Of a stretch of 64,000 bases of DNA, positions 48,412 to 60,787 are shown piece by piece; position 1 is the stretch's first letter; each line of letters begins with the position of its first letter. The position numbers and the translations under genes were made by a program. The notes beneath the pieces were generated by a model. It was not told the origin of the DNA. It saw only the letters and a program-made list of their open reading frames with translations, and did not search any database. The stretch comes from Serilophus lunatus (taxonomy: Eukaryota > Chordata > Aves > Passeriformes > Eurylaimidae): assembly GCA_013399895.1 (NCBI GenBank), contig VXBA01004867.1, positions 523,653 through 587,652 of the forward strand. Reading direction: 5' to 3'.

Positions 48412-51400
48412 ACCTTGTGCTGCCAAGTTGAATAACGATGTTATTGTGGTGGGAGAAAAACAGCATAATCTGTACTTCGGCTGTCAGGGAGGGTTGGGGA
48501 GAGAGGGTTCAATCACTTTAATTCTTGATATTCCTCGATTTTCTGCCCAATATCTCTCCCTGGGGAGGCAAAGCCAGGAGGTAGATAGGAATCTGGAGTG
48601 CTAGCAGGTAACACAGGCTCTGTTTCTGCTGTGACATTCCACGTATCTCATCCCCACTCTGGACTACTTTACCCTCCCCATTACAGGATGGAGAGGGTGA
48701 CTCTGAATTATGTTGTTTTCAAACTGGTTCAAGATCCTGGGATTTTCAAGTATTAGGTGATTCTTGCTCACTATCAGAATTCACACAGCATTCCATAAAG
48801 AACAAAGAGGAGTGAAGAGATAAAGGGGTTAGAAAAGCACATCTGTCCACATGATCTTAGCCTTCACTGCTTCCACATGGGATCTCTGGGATGCTGGAGA
48901 AGCCACCAGACTCCCTGCACAATTGGCAACTACATCAGTCCTTGTTTCCACCCTGGAGATAACCACCCAACCCAGAGGGGTTCCACAGCAGGCACTTGTT
49001 ACCTTCATGCCTGTAATTTGGGACAGTGTGACACACCACATAGTTTTGACTAGTGCCATTCTGCTGGTTTTTGTCTGTGTCTGCTGTCATGGTGATGTTT
49101 CAATATGGTTCTGGTTTCTCTCTGGCCAGGACTGCAGATTGGTCCAAGCTGCACTTTGGTTCTCTTGCAAAGGCTCACTGAGGTTCCCCTCCACCTCTGA
49201 GCAGCATCTAGCTCTGCACTGGTTCTCTGAGCTCTGGTACTTCACACCAGTGCCTTGTGTGCTGCTCCTTTCTAAACCACACGCACCAGTCTAAAGTAAG
49301 ATGTGGTTCTGCGAAAAGACACCTGTGACACCTGAAAACTCTTAACCATCAGGACACCTACCCCTGAAGAGTTTTGCTTTATGATGTTGCAGCTGTGTAA
49401 GGGCCCTGAGTGCATTACCAGGCCCTGCCTACCCCAACCAGCTTCACTTGGGTGATGGGATGCCCACCTATGTCTTCCGCAGCAGCCAGGGGGGAGTGGG
49501 TCTTGGAAGACTTTTTTGCAGCTCATATCTGTGGAGGAAGGCAGACAGCAGAGATGCTCCTGGAAAAAAAAGGAAAAAAGGTACTAATTCAGTCCTTCTT
49601 CTGTGCAATTTCTCTTGTATTACTCAGTTGAGCAGAGTGTTCCATGGGACTGTGCAGAACAAGAGCCAATTCCTGCTCCTAAGCAGCCACCACAGTAAGG
49701 GTGAAGATAAAGGGATAAGAAAAGAACAGTGTCCCAAAGTCATCCAGAAGATCAACCTCATAAATCTGTTTTGTCACTAAAATACAAATTTAAGTCAAGG
49801 TAGGAGTTTAAGTTCTTATATTTTGCCCTCAGACATGGTTGAGTGTGATCCTGAATAAGTGGATAGACAGTTGTGTCTCTTTTTTATGAGGATGAAAAGG
49901 CAGAAGGGACTGGTCAGTGGGAAGCACACAGCTCAGGTCCCACATCCCCTAGGCTGAACCTCCTGCACATGCAGAAGCACAACAGCTTTGCAAGACTAGT
50001 TGGTGTTTGATTGTTTCCTTCTGTGTGGACAGACAGACCCCCACATGGCTGTGGTCTGAGGAGATGTTTCAGTGACAGCAGCCAATGTGTTTGCTCTCAT
50101 CAAGGACTGAAATTTTGACTCCCTTTTTCAGGGCTCTGCTGGTGCAGAAGCCTTCCCCCTGAATCCTGCAGACAGGCTGAGCACCAGCCCCAGTGGGTTT
50201 CCTTGAAGATGAGTTGTGTGGTTTTGTGTGATTGCTCAGTCCTGATGCAGAGCATTGAGCAATGGCAGAGGAAGGAATCCCGATTCTCTGGAGGGGGATG
50301 GGACTGCTGTTTTTCTATACCTCTATCACATATGCGGGAAAGAGAAATCCTCTCTAGCCGCTCGTCACTGCGCCAGGACCAATAGTGGGTGGCAGAGGGA
50401 ATCCCTTTGCAGGGAGAAGCACTGCTGAGTCCAGCCCAGCCCAGCTCTTGACAGGAATCCTCCACAGAGCCCCACTGAGCAGCATCCTACCTCTATCCCC
50501 CCCAGGGGAGTCTTTTGAGTCTCCACTCTCCTCTGTTCTTTTGTCTCTCCCAGCACAACTACCTCCCTTTCCTGAATTTCTTCTGCCTCACTCCACGCCG
50601 CTCTGCAGCTTTCTCTCCTCAAAATAATTTCTCCTTATGGAATTCCTCTCCCTCCCTTTCTGCTCTCCTGCAGTATTTTTCCTTGGCCTTTGCCCTAAGT
50701 GATGTAGTAGAGCATTAGTCCAAATATCCTCTCACTGGTGATCTGTAGCAGAGTAGACGGCTTTAAAGACCCCCTGCAAAAACATCTTCTTGCAAATTCA
50801 AGGCAATGGAGAGGAAGCCTTTCCTCCCCAGGTGGGGTGTTTGCTGAGGAGCTATTCTAAGCACTGAATAGCTTAGTGAAGTGTTGTTTTCACCTAGGGC
50901 ACTCTCAGCCTGAGAAGGAAAAAAATCTGAGCCTGGGAGCAGCAACCTTGGCACTGCTGCCAGAATCCATCTCCTCTCCAGTCACAGGAAGGTGCCAGCT
51001 TCCTGCAGCAACCCATGCCCACCTGTGATACCATAGGGAGCCTCTGTACCCACTCCACAGACTGCAGTAAAATCCTCTGCAATTAATCACCTGCACATCA
51101 CAATCAGCGTATTTACTGATTGGTAGGTGTTGTGTTTCTGTGAGAGGTTTCACCAGTTGGGCTTGCTTAATCCTGGAAGCAGAATTGGGGGGCAGAGTTC
51201 TCTGGACCTTTGTGAGAGAACCTGTGTCAGCAGTGCAACCAGATACCCTCAGAGGCAGAAATATAAGGCACTGCAGAGCCTATTTTTTTCAGTTTTTGCT
51301 CTAATTGGGTACTGTTTCTTGCTTCTGCTTTTTATTTTATCTGCCTTCCTTCTGTAGTCAGCTGCTGAGTTTTGTGACTCCTCTGCAAAGTGTTGAGGGG

Positions 51401-54400
51401 ACCTGAGCAATTATTGCCCTATAGTGGGTTTTTCCTCTTGAGCTGGGCCTAATGCTTTATGAGCCCTGAAGGTGGAATGGTTGCCAGGGTGCTGTGCATG
51501 CTGTAATGTGTGTGTATGGGCTGCAGCTGCTGATCAGAAATGTAGTGAGGTAACAGAAGGAAGCTGTATGTATAACCTTCCTTTTAAAATACTATAGCAG
51601 TCTAATGCAAGCTTGTGATGGGGTAGAGCAGCTATTTTTAGCAAAATGCTTCAGGTGAGTTGAAACTTTCCCCTTTGTTGCCTGCATCTTCAAAGCACTT
51701 CTTTCAGCCTGAAGAAACAAGGCTAATAAGCCTCTGTTGCTTCTCAGTTCTCCTGTGGGCGAGTCTGCAGGCTCTCAGATGCTGCTGCAAGGATGGGCAT
51801 GGTGTTCCAGCTGCAGCCTGTGCTTCTCTGTGTCACAGTGCTAGGTAATAAAATCAAGTGATATAAAAATACCATGGATAAAAGAAAGCTGGCAAATGTG
51901 GTATGTGGTCTTTCCTTGAAAATGGGCTGGGATGTATTAGAAGCTGCTCTTCATGATTTGTGTAACTATGACCTGGATTAGTTTACCACACTGCAAAGGC
52001 AGATGATGCTGAAGCTGTATCTGCCATGAAGATATGGGCTGTGGCAGGGGGTTAGGGGAGTGGTAGTTGCTGAAGAATACATCTAGTGCAGGTAGCTGGG
52101 TGTGTAAGATGCACATTTTGTCCTGTATGGCAGGAAAGGGATGGAGCTCCAGGCAAGGAGCTGGGAGCTGGTGCTGACTCTTTGCCTAATAAAGGTTATG
52201 AGGACCTGTGGGGCCAGCTGGCCAAGGAGGGGGGTGGCCAGTCACCCAGAACCTCTTTAGAACACAATTAGCAATGAGCAAACCCCAGAACAAATACTAT
52301 CATTGGACCAAGAGGCATGTTAAGGGTGTGTGAGGAAGGGGTGCACAGACTGTGAAGGCACAAAAGCCAAGAGGTTGCTTTGTTGGGGATCCCTCTCTTG
52401 CTTTAGCTGTTAGGTTGCTGTGCCGCAATTAAAATATTCAAAGGACCAGGTGTCTGGGACACTCCTACAGGAAACCTGGAGTTGAGCTGGTACAAAAACA
52501 TTGTCTGGCACTGTGAGTGTGGGGTGTAGGGAGTCAAACAGAGCACCTGTGATTTCATTGGAGCTGCTGCTGCTGCAAAGGACTTCAGTCCCTTCAGTAA
52601 TGAAAGCAGTGGTGTGAGTGTGACTCCAGGACTGGCACACGGATGGTCAGACAGTAGTTTCCTTAACAGGAGACTTATGCCTTCTGTTGTGGTACATCCT
52701 CAGCCACTTATAATGGGTAGAGGGGCTGAAGGTGCCATCCACCTTCCCCATGCTCACAGCTGAGGACATTGGGTTGGCAAAGGGCCATGATCTTAAATTC
52801 ATTGGGTAATACTGAGGATTGTTTGATTTTTCTCTAAAAGACACTTTTCCTTGGGTGATTGGCAAAGCCAGTTCCCAAGGGAGAGCAGTTCTGTCTAACC
52901 CAGTTTTATACCATGCACTTAATGCAATGAATCTCCTCACTTCTCTCAAAGATCTTCACTTACAACAAGATCCCCTGGCACCCTTTTTAAAAAAGAAGCC
53001 TTGCTGACATGCCTTTATTGGGCTGCTCTTAAAGCTGGCACAATTAAGCAGCAGCACAGATAAGAGCTGTTATGCAGTCTGCATTCAGTTAGTAAATATT
53101 AATGCTGACTTTTTTAAGGTGAGTGGTGTGTTCCTATGTTGTTAGCAGTTAACTAGGCTGGTACAAGAAATGGCTTAACTTTTGATAAGAGTTCAAAGAA
53201 GGCTTGAGCTCCTGAAATTTGGGGCCAGAAGGGGTAATTTGACTAAGTGTTTTTATTTAGGGTATCCAGAAGTTTCAGCTGTTTAATACTCCTCATTGAT
53301 GAGCCAAATAACTTCAGCTGGATGAAGGCAGAGAAGGTGTTCAGCAAGGCCAGCTTGTTGGAAGGGTGGTGTTTTGATGTATTGATCTCTTGTAAATAGA
53401 AGCTCCTGTGCAACCAGAAGTGCAGCTGCAGGTACTGCAATACTTAACCACCCCTGCTATCAAAAATATTTGATTTATGACTTTTTCTTGGCTAACTTCA
53501 AACTGAAGATTGCTTCTGGTAGAGAAATGTTTCTTTATCTTGCAAACAAGTCTTGTTTCTCACTTTCTTCCTCACTCCTCTTCCATGGCCAGACTAACTC
53601 AGCTTTATGCTGAATTTGGAGAGTTTTGCATGTGCAGCTTCACTTTTAATGATGGTGAGCTCCTGCAGCCTCCTAACCTGCATATAAGATGTGGAAATTG
53701 CTTAGCTGGGTCTGTAGCTCATGGGAGTGTTTATTTGGCATTTAAATTCTCACTGGTAGCTGATAAGGATGTCCAGTGTTATACTCCAGTCCGAGGCATT
53801 ACAAATGATCCCATGGAAGACCTAGGGGGAATGCAGAGTAGTCTGTGCTGTTAGTGTGATGGTGTATTATAAATGCATCTTATCTTCACTCCAAGATTTT
53901 GTCTGGCCTAATGGGTCAGGTAAGCACAAAAGGAAGAGATAATCTTCAGCTAAAGCTCTAACTGGAAGGCAGACATTAGCTCTTAGGGTTGTCACGGGCA
54001 CAGATCCTGACCAGTAACAATCCTGTGTCTTGTGTCACAGGTTTATTTGCCCCTCTTGGCAACACACCTTCTCACTAAGATCTGCATCTGCAGAAATCAG
54101 TGTGACTTGGACCCAAACAAAAACTTAATTGGACAAAAAAGAAAAACCAGGCTTGGCTGGTGAGATGTTGGATTGTGACACTTTGCAAGGAAATATATAT
54201 AATGAAGGCAATTTATGCACCTCGATCATGCCTGGTAATGTATATACACATTTAACAGAGGAGAAATTGCTGGCTCTGTGGGGATTGAGGGCTGTTTGGC
54301 AAAGCAAGCACTCTGCCATCAAATGAAGAGATCAGCTACGCTTCCTGGAGCCAGCAAGCCTCAGTTATATTTAACCCAGCAGTTTTCACACCGGGAGAGT

Positions 54401-56029
54401 AAGTACATACTTTCTCATTTCTATCCTGGGTGCCACGTTGCATCACAATTGTAGCAGAGGTGATCCGTTCCCCATTAACACCTTTACAGGCTGCTCAGCA
54501 CATGTGAGGAGGGTGGGGGGAAGTAGAGGGAGGCAAAGGCAACTGCAGAGCTTTGAGCCTCTGGTCCTGGCTTTCCTCCCCCCACCCCCGGCTGGCTTTC
54601 TAATATCTTTTCAGACCTTTGGGTAGAAGTGGCAAGCAAAAATTTGAGTTAACTCTTGAATGTTAGGAGTGGACGAAGAGATGAACCAAATGGAGGAAGA
54701 TGTGCAACCTCCTCACCTAAGAAGTCTGAACAGCTCTGGAGGCTGAAGAAGTGCTCCTCCTGCCCTTTGTAGGGCTTGACTTTTCTTCAACCACTTTCTT
54801 TCAAGCCATGTAGTTCAAACTGGGGAAGACCTTGATAGACTAAGACTGAAGCCAGGAAGCTCCAAGGTCTGTGATTGCTTTCATATTCTTCTTTCCCACA
54901 CCCTCTGCTCGGTGGATGTGGTGCCTTGAGCTTGACAATCTTGGGGATGGCTTGGCTCCTCTGAGTGTTTGGGCTCTTCTGAGGGACCGTTTTCCGAAGG
55001 ACAGAAAGATGTGAGGGATGTGATGCCTCAGCCTAGAAGAGGGGCTTTTCCACACCTGGAGCTGAGTGCAAGAGCAGGGAAGGAAGAGCAGATAATGTAT
55101 GGGAATGCTGAATCCCCTTCTCACCCCAGAGGTGAGTTGTCCCCTCAGGCAGGGCTGAGGCGTGATGCTGTAACAGCTTAGGCAAAGGGGACCTCAAATG
55201 TCACACTGCTCATTATTTCTCTGTACCCTGGGGGAAGGTGTAGCATCCAAAGTCGTCAATTAACATTAATCAACACCCTTTCTCCTCTTGGAGAGCCATG
55301 AGTGGAAGCTGACAGGGTTGCAGGGGCAGAGCTGGGGTATGCAGAGCTGCCCTGGTAGCTGCATGAGGGGCACGGAGCAGTGTGGGACACGGGCTTTGCA
55401 GCCCATCTCTCCATTACTGCACGGGGTGGGGGAGAAAGACCTTACTACTGCAAGACTAGTCCGAGTTATTGACTCTGCTTTCCCTGCCTGGCAGAATGCA
55501 GAAAAGCCCTTGTAGGTACCTCTTGCCCTGTGGAGGGTAAAGGCTTTCCTGTTTCTCCTGTCTGTCCCATGGGATACCTGGCAGGAACAGCTTTGTTTAT
55601 ACGTTAGACAGAGAGCTAAAAATGCTTTACAGGAGTAGCATTATAGCACCAGTCCACTTTAAAAAATAGAGTAAAATGGGGCATGTTATTATAGCAACAT
55701 GATCAATACATCAGCAAGTCTGACAGTCAGCAATATAGGCCTTGCAGGCTTTCCCTATCCTAAGCAAGATTATGAGGCTAATGGGAAAGCACAAGGGGGC
55801 CTAAACATTTTGCCAGCTTAGCAAAGGTAGTATGTGTGACTACAGAGGCCTTGGAATGGGTGGAGATATGGAAAAGAGGCAAAATAGCAGTCTGGGAATT
55901 TCTGTCCATAGGCAGGTGGCTGGATGCATGTTGTGAAGGACAGCATGTGCCATGCCTGACAAAGAATCACTCTCTGACAAACTGGACTTGGGGCATGGGG
56001 TGAAAATAGGGGGGATGCTGGCAGTTTCA

Positions 56030-56115
56030 CTTCAGGTTAATGAAAATATGATTAACAGTTGTAATTAACTGATGAAATGATGGCTAATTCTCTGCCCCCT
56101 CATGATGATTTATGA
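56030..56115. promoter_or_regulatory. AT-rich homeodomain-motif cluster
   Basis: GGTTAATGAAAATATGATTA, CAGTTGTAATTAACTGATG (containing an imperfect palindrome CAGTTGTAATTAACTG), GATGGCTAATTC and ATGATGATTTATGATG within 85 bases. Possible enhancer core; inference only. Confidence 0.25.
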
Positions 56116-57360
56116 TGTGCAGAGATTGCCAGTGTCCATGGTTTCTGCTTATGGCAGCACTCTGCGGTAGCTCAAAATTTCTGCCTCTAACTTGGGCCTG
56201 GAGAGGGATTTCCATGGTTTTTGGTGCTGAGAACAGTCTGTGCTGCTACTCTGCACCCTGGGCTTCCTGAGCCTGGTCCCAGCTCTGCCTGGCTGGGAGG
56301 TTTCACAGCAGCGAAGGGAGTGCTAGCAGGAACTGGGAAAGGATGTTGATCTGTGACGGAGCAGGTGCACAACAGCAAGGCTGGGAGGTGAAGTGGTCAA
56401 TGGTCATAGAGAGTTGCAGGTTGAGCTGCTCAGACACCTCAATGAGGTGGTATTTCCTGATGCTGGGGCTGTCTGTGGCTTTTACTATGTGTCCTAGAAT
56501 TGTAACCCGTGCTAGGACTTGGAGGCCAGAGGAACTTTGGGTGTGCTCACAGGTTGTAGCCATGTCCCAGGTTCACCTTGTGGGCTGACTGAGCTTTTGC
56601 AAGCAGTTGCCTCCTCAGCAGGTCTCCCAGTCTCTCATTCCCCAAGTGCTGTGGTTATGTTGCCTGAGGGAAGGGGTGACCCAGCCACAAAGTGCTGAAC
56701 TGCTGCTGCATCATCTGCTGAATTATTGCCCTTCTTTCAGCAGCACACTCATGGCAGGTCACTACTGCACAGTACCAAGAGTGATCATCCTTGCTTGTCT
56801 TGTCCAGGCAAACATCCCTAGACTATAAAACAGGAATAAAAGCACCCATTGAACTTGGCAATTTAAAAATTTAAAAAAAAACCAAATATATGAGGACAAT
56901 ACTAGAGGAAGACAATGTATGCATGAGCTCCTAATGTGAGAAGGGCAACTGCAGGGGTGATGGGGAAACAAGTTACTTCAGTTTATTCCAGTATGAGAGT
57001 GGCATTTGTCCCTGCAATGAAGACAGATGGTACTTCTGGTGCTTGTGCCCAAGGCAGATCAAAAACTGGTGCTTGGTCCTATCTGAATAGCTATTGCTTT
57101 TGCTGGAGCAATGGTTAAGGATGTGCTTTTTGCTGTAGAGGGGAAGAACAGGGCAAGTAAGCTATATTTTGTTTGTCTGATTACATATGCATGATCTAAA
57201 AAAAGTGACTCCATTTTCTCTAAGGATACCTGATGAGCATTAAAAATACAATTGCAAGAATAATCAGGTCAGACTTCAAACAAATGCAGGGAAGCAGATC
57301 TGTTGAAGAAATAGATACCCTGTTATGTCACACTTTGTCTGAACAGTTCTTTAAAAAAAA

Positions 57361-57435
57361 ATTATCCTCTTTTTGGAGATGAAACCAAGGCATTTCAACC
57401 CACTTGCCCAAAAGCTTTAGGTAGCTAAGGAGTTC
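57361..57435 (-). mobile_element. MIR-like SINE remnant
   Basis: ATTATCCTCTTTTTGGAGAT, GAAACCAAGGCATTT, ACTTGCCCAAAAGCTTTAG and TAGCTAAGGAG follow the order of the antisense MIR consensus (attatccc...gatgaggaaactgaggc...cttgcccaaggtc...agctag). Confidence 0.5.
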
Positions 57436-58680
57436 TAGTGGGAAAGTAAAGCAAATACCATAGTTTTACAGGGCCTTTCCAGAGCTCACAGCAGTGCATG
57501 GCTGATACAATCTTTTAGAGAGGGCATGTGCCTGTGGCTTATGGTGGGTGCAAACACAGGGTTAGGATGAGGGGATGACCCTGAAAGCAGGAAACTGGCA
57601 CCTCTTCCGTGAGTTCTGCTGCCTTCTTGGCAGGGTGAGTTTGGAGGAGAGGAATGAGCCTGCAGTGAGCCCACGGTATGTCTGTGGTAGAAGAAGCTGT
57701 CAAATGCTTCATGCTGAGTCTGGTTGAGAGCTTCAGAGATAAAGCCTGTTTGTGAAGAAGCTCTTTCTTCCAGCAGTACCAGAGTTAGAGGTGCTGCCAG
57801 CTGTCTGTGGGGTGCTGACACACGTGCAGGGAAACTGAACTACCCTATCCCTCAAAAACAAAGGCAGTTGTTTTGTGCCTGGCTGGGGCAGTTGTGTAGG
57901 CAGAGAACTTGTGCAGATCTGCAGTTGCTGGGTAGGGGTTTAGCCCATCTTTGCTCCTTATCTTGCTAGGTAGGTTTACAGATGGGGCCTATCTGGAGCA
58001 GTAAGAGCTTGTAGCTCTTCTGAAAAGCAGTAACTTGAAGAAGGAACAATCTGTAGCTCATCTTGGAGAAAAAAAATCCAGATAGACAAAAATGCCATAT
58101 TACAGTCACTTTACCTGCAGAGGGACACTTTCATGCATCACTGGGATGTAAATGCTTGAATAAGCTTCAGTTTAAATGGAAGTTCATCTGGGAAGGGAAA
58201 GCAGAGATCTCCCATGGACACGTCTGCTTGCCAGAAATGCACTAGGTGACCTGAACAGCAGTGGCACATGTCTGCAGATGACACTATTATTGTTTTACAG
58301 CTTTTCATGTGAGCAAATGAGTCTCACAAAGACACTCTGGGTATCCTAGGCTGCTAGAAGTGCTGTGTAAAAGGAAAGGGGAGAGGGAAGCTGCTCTGAG
58401 GAGGCATTGTACATTGTGCTGGAATGCCTAGATTCTGCTGGAGACCAGAGAGTGGCTCTGGGATCAGCCTTCTTCCTTAGAAACCAGGGAACTCCCTGCC
58501 TGATGTTCTGTCCCTTCTCTGCAGGTGTAAAGATATCTAATTAAATCAGCTGTGTTTGCACACCCGGGTCACTGCTGCTGCCCTGCAACCCGCTGTCACT
58601 GCACCAAAAGGCAAAAAGCCATGCAGTGCTACAGGCACACCCTGCTCTGGTAGCAGAGTGGTTGGGAGGTGGCCCAGCAG

Positions 58681-59321
58681 CAGAGGACCTGGTGGTGGCT
58701 GAATAGGAGCCCAGGTGGACAACAGGGCCCAGGGCAGCTGTGTTGTACCAGCAATAATGTGGCAGCCAGACCAGGGCAGTGACTGTGTACCCGTACTTGG
58801 CACTGGTGAAGCCACACCTCTAGTCCTGTGTCCAGTTCTGGGCCCCTCAGTTTCAGAAGGTGCTGGAGCAAGTCCAGAGAAGGGCAATGTATCTGGGAAT
58901 GGGTCTAGAGGGTAAGTCAGGTGAGGAGTGGCTGAAGCACTTTGGGTTGTGTAACCTGGAGAAAAGGACACTTGAGGGGACCTTATCATTCTGTACATAC
59001 ACTTGAAAAGAGGTTGTAGCCAGGTAGGGGTGGTTCTCTTCTCCTAGCCAGTAAGTGACAGGACAAAAGGACATAGCCTCAAGCTGTGCCAGAGGATGCT
59101 TAGGTTGGACATTAGGAGCAATTTCTTCATAGAAAGGGTTATTAGACATTGTGATGGGCTGCCAAGGGACACGGTGGAGTCACAGTCTCTGGAGGTCGTT
59201 AAGGAAAGACTGGACATGGCGCTTGGTGCCATGGCCTGGTTGGCAAGGTGGCGTTTGGTCAAAGGTCGGACTGGATGATCTCGGAGGCCTTTTCCAACCT
59301 AAATGATTCTGTGTTTCTGTG
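58681..59321 (+). mobile_element. CR1 LINE fragment, sense orientation
   Basis: GCACTGGTGAAGCCACACCT, GTCCAGTTCTGGGCCCCTCA, GTCCAGAGAAGGGCAA, TAGGTTGGACATTAGGAGC, GGACTGGATGATCTCGGAGG and the ending ATTCTGTGTTTCTGTG. It covers the ORF2 C-terminal coding region and 3' UTR, with frameshifts. Confidence 0.92.
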
Positions 59322-59375
59322 CAAACTGAGAGGGCTTGGTGCCGGGAGGCTGCGGATCCCCGGGGGACTGCGGGA

Positions 59376-59537
59376 GGGGCTGTGCCGGGGCTGTGCCGGG
59401 GCTGTGCCGGGGTTGTCCCGGGGCTGTGCCGGGGCTGTGCCGGGGCTGTNNNNNTGTGCCGGGGTTGTCCCGGGGCTGTGCCGGGGCTGTCCCCGGGCTG
59501 TCCCCGGGCTGTCCCCGGGCTGTCCCCGGGCTGTCCC
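59376..59537 (+). repeat. GC-rich 11-bp minisatellite interrupted by an assembly gap
   Basis: About 14-15 tandem copies of an 11-bp unit. The left half is mainly GGGGCTGTGCC with occasional GGGGTTGTCCC. The right half shifts to CGGGCTGTCCC. The 5-N gap breaks one unit. Because 11 is not a multiple of 3 and no unit contains a stop, all frames stay open, which explains the Gly/Ala/Pro-rich spurious translations on both strands. Confidence 0.93.
59450..59454. other. Assembly gap (5 N)
   Basis: Five undetermined bases within the minisatellite. The phase of the 11-bp unit does not close across the gap with five bases, so the true number of missing bases is probably not five. Confidence 0.98.
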
Positions 59538-59750
59538 CGGGCCCCGCTCGCCGCCGGTGCCGCGCTTCCCTCCCGCGGCGGGCAGAGGGCGGCAGAACCC
59601 GCGGAACGGGCGGCGGAGCCCCGGCCGGTCCCGATGGCAGCTGCGATCTGAGTGGCAGCGTGTGTGCCCTGGCAGCCAGGAGGGCACACTCCGTGTCCGG
59701 GAGGGCGTCCGGGGGTCAGGAAAAGCAGCGTGGCCAGGGCGAGGGAGGGG

Positions 59751-60280
59751 TTGTCTCGCTCTGCTCTGCACTGATCCAGCATCACCTGGAGTCCTGGGGG
59801 AAATCTGAGGCACTACAATAGAAGAAAGATATTAAGCCATTAGAGAGCATCCAAAGGAGGGCACGAGGATGGTGAAGGGTCTGGGGGGAAGCTGTATGAG
59901 GAGTGGCTGAGGTCACTTGGCTTCTTCAGCTGAAGAAGAGGAGACTGAGGCAAGAGCTCATCGGAGTCTACAGCTTCCTCATTAGGGGCAGGCACTGATC
60001 TCTCCTCTGTGCCGACCAGTGACAGGACCCGAGGGAACAGCTGGAGCTCTGTCAGGAAGTTTGGGCTAGACATCAGGAAAAGGTTCTTCACCTAGAAGGT
60101 GGTCAGCCACTGGAACAGGCTACCCAGGGAAGCAGTCACAGCCTGACAGAGTTCAAGGAGCATTTGAACAATGGTCTCAGGCATTTGGTGGAATTCTGGA
60201 AGTGTGCTGTGCGGTGCCAGCAGTTGGACTTTGGTTCTTGTGGGTCCACTGCAACTTAGAATATTCTGTGATTCTGTGTG
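59751..60280 (+). mobile_element. CR1 LINE fragment, sense orientation
   Basis: CATCACCTGGAGTCCTGGG, GCATCCAAAGGAGGGCACGA, GAGGAGTGGCTGAGGTCACT, GACATCAGGAAAAGGTTCTT, CACTGGAACAGGCTACCCAG, and the terminal AATATTCTGTGATTCTGTG. It is a different CR1 subfamily from the copy ending at 59321, in the same orientation, with a GC-rich block between them. Confidence 0.92.
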
Positions 60281-60787
60281 ACACTCGTTCCCTGACAGGG
60301 TGGTGGGGCTGGTTGGAGCCATGGGGTGGCAGTTCCTGCTATGGCTATCCTGGTCTGGATGTGGGCTCCTCCACTGGGCCCCTCTGGGGCAGCACCTCTG
60401 TGCCAAGGACAGCACCTCTGGCCCCAGGACTGGCCTGGGCTTGGCACTGGACGAAGCTTTTTCTCTCTGGAGCAGTTGATTCCAGGCTCATATTGATTTC
60501 CATTTGAGTCAGACACTTCCTAAAAGGCCCAGAGGGAGTTTACACTGCATCTGTATTGCTGCAGATTCCAGAGAGTCTTGCCAGGGATCTGAGTGTGCAG
60601 ATAGCTGAGGAAATCTCTCTGTAACCTCCCTGTTATGGATGCCTCTTGACTTAGGGTATTCTGGTGCTAGTCACTGCCAGAGGATGACCCTCCCTTTCAG
60701 AAGAAGGTCCTGACCTGCATAGCCCAATGCCTCCCCAGATGTGGTTTCCCTTCCCCCATTGTTGCAGGAAAATGTGCAGCTGTTCTT

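Larger units (their letters stand above)
48170..48610 (+). promoter_or_regulatory. Small CpG-bearing patch: candidate distal promoter or 5' exon
   Basis: CG dinucleotides cluster at 48188-48385 (TCGCCAGCCCGCGGCC, GGAAAGCCGAGCAG, CCTCGCGACAC, CGCACGCACTCGCG), contrasting with CpG-poor surroundings. It has an X-box-like palindrome, and a donor-like CAG|GTAACA is at 48606-48614. It could be the 5' end of the divergently transcribed alpha-subunit gene expected here, or an enhancer. There is no coding evidence. Confidence 0.3.
47281..58680. other. Intergenic spacer, no gene recognised
   Basis: Contains the small CpG-bearing patch at 48170-48610, an AT-rich candidate element near 56030-56110, and a MIR-like fragment at 57361-57435. 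I looked on the plus strand for alpha-subunit exons (the ILDRLLDGYDNRLRPGLG block) and did not find any. A short stretch at 47620-47665 resembles a CR1 3' end but is too short to call. Confidence 0.6.
59338..59750. promoter_or_regulatory. CpG island around and beside the minisatellite
   Basis: Very CpG-dense (for example GCGGCGGGCAGAGGGCGGC and ACCCGCGGAACGGGCGGCGG), especially at 59540-59720, lying exactly between two CR1 copies. It could be an orphan or real promoter CpG island, or just GC-rich sequence generated around the minisatellite. No first exon with a convincing donor was identified. Confidence 0.45.

Noticed and set aside
59180..59821. Several 110-201 codon Gly/Ala/Pro-rich open frames on both strands
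   Set aside because: They are produced by the 11-bp stop-free minisatellite and run across an assembly gap and CR1 sequence.
60388..60416. Possible expanded-spacing REST/RE1 site (AGCACC...GGACAGCACC)
   Set aside because: Half-site spacing is not canonical and the left half is weak; chance match in GC-rich DNA is likely.
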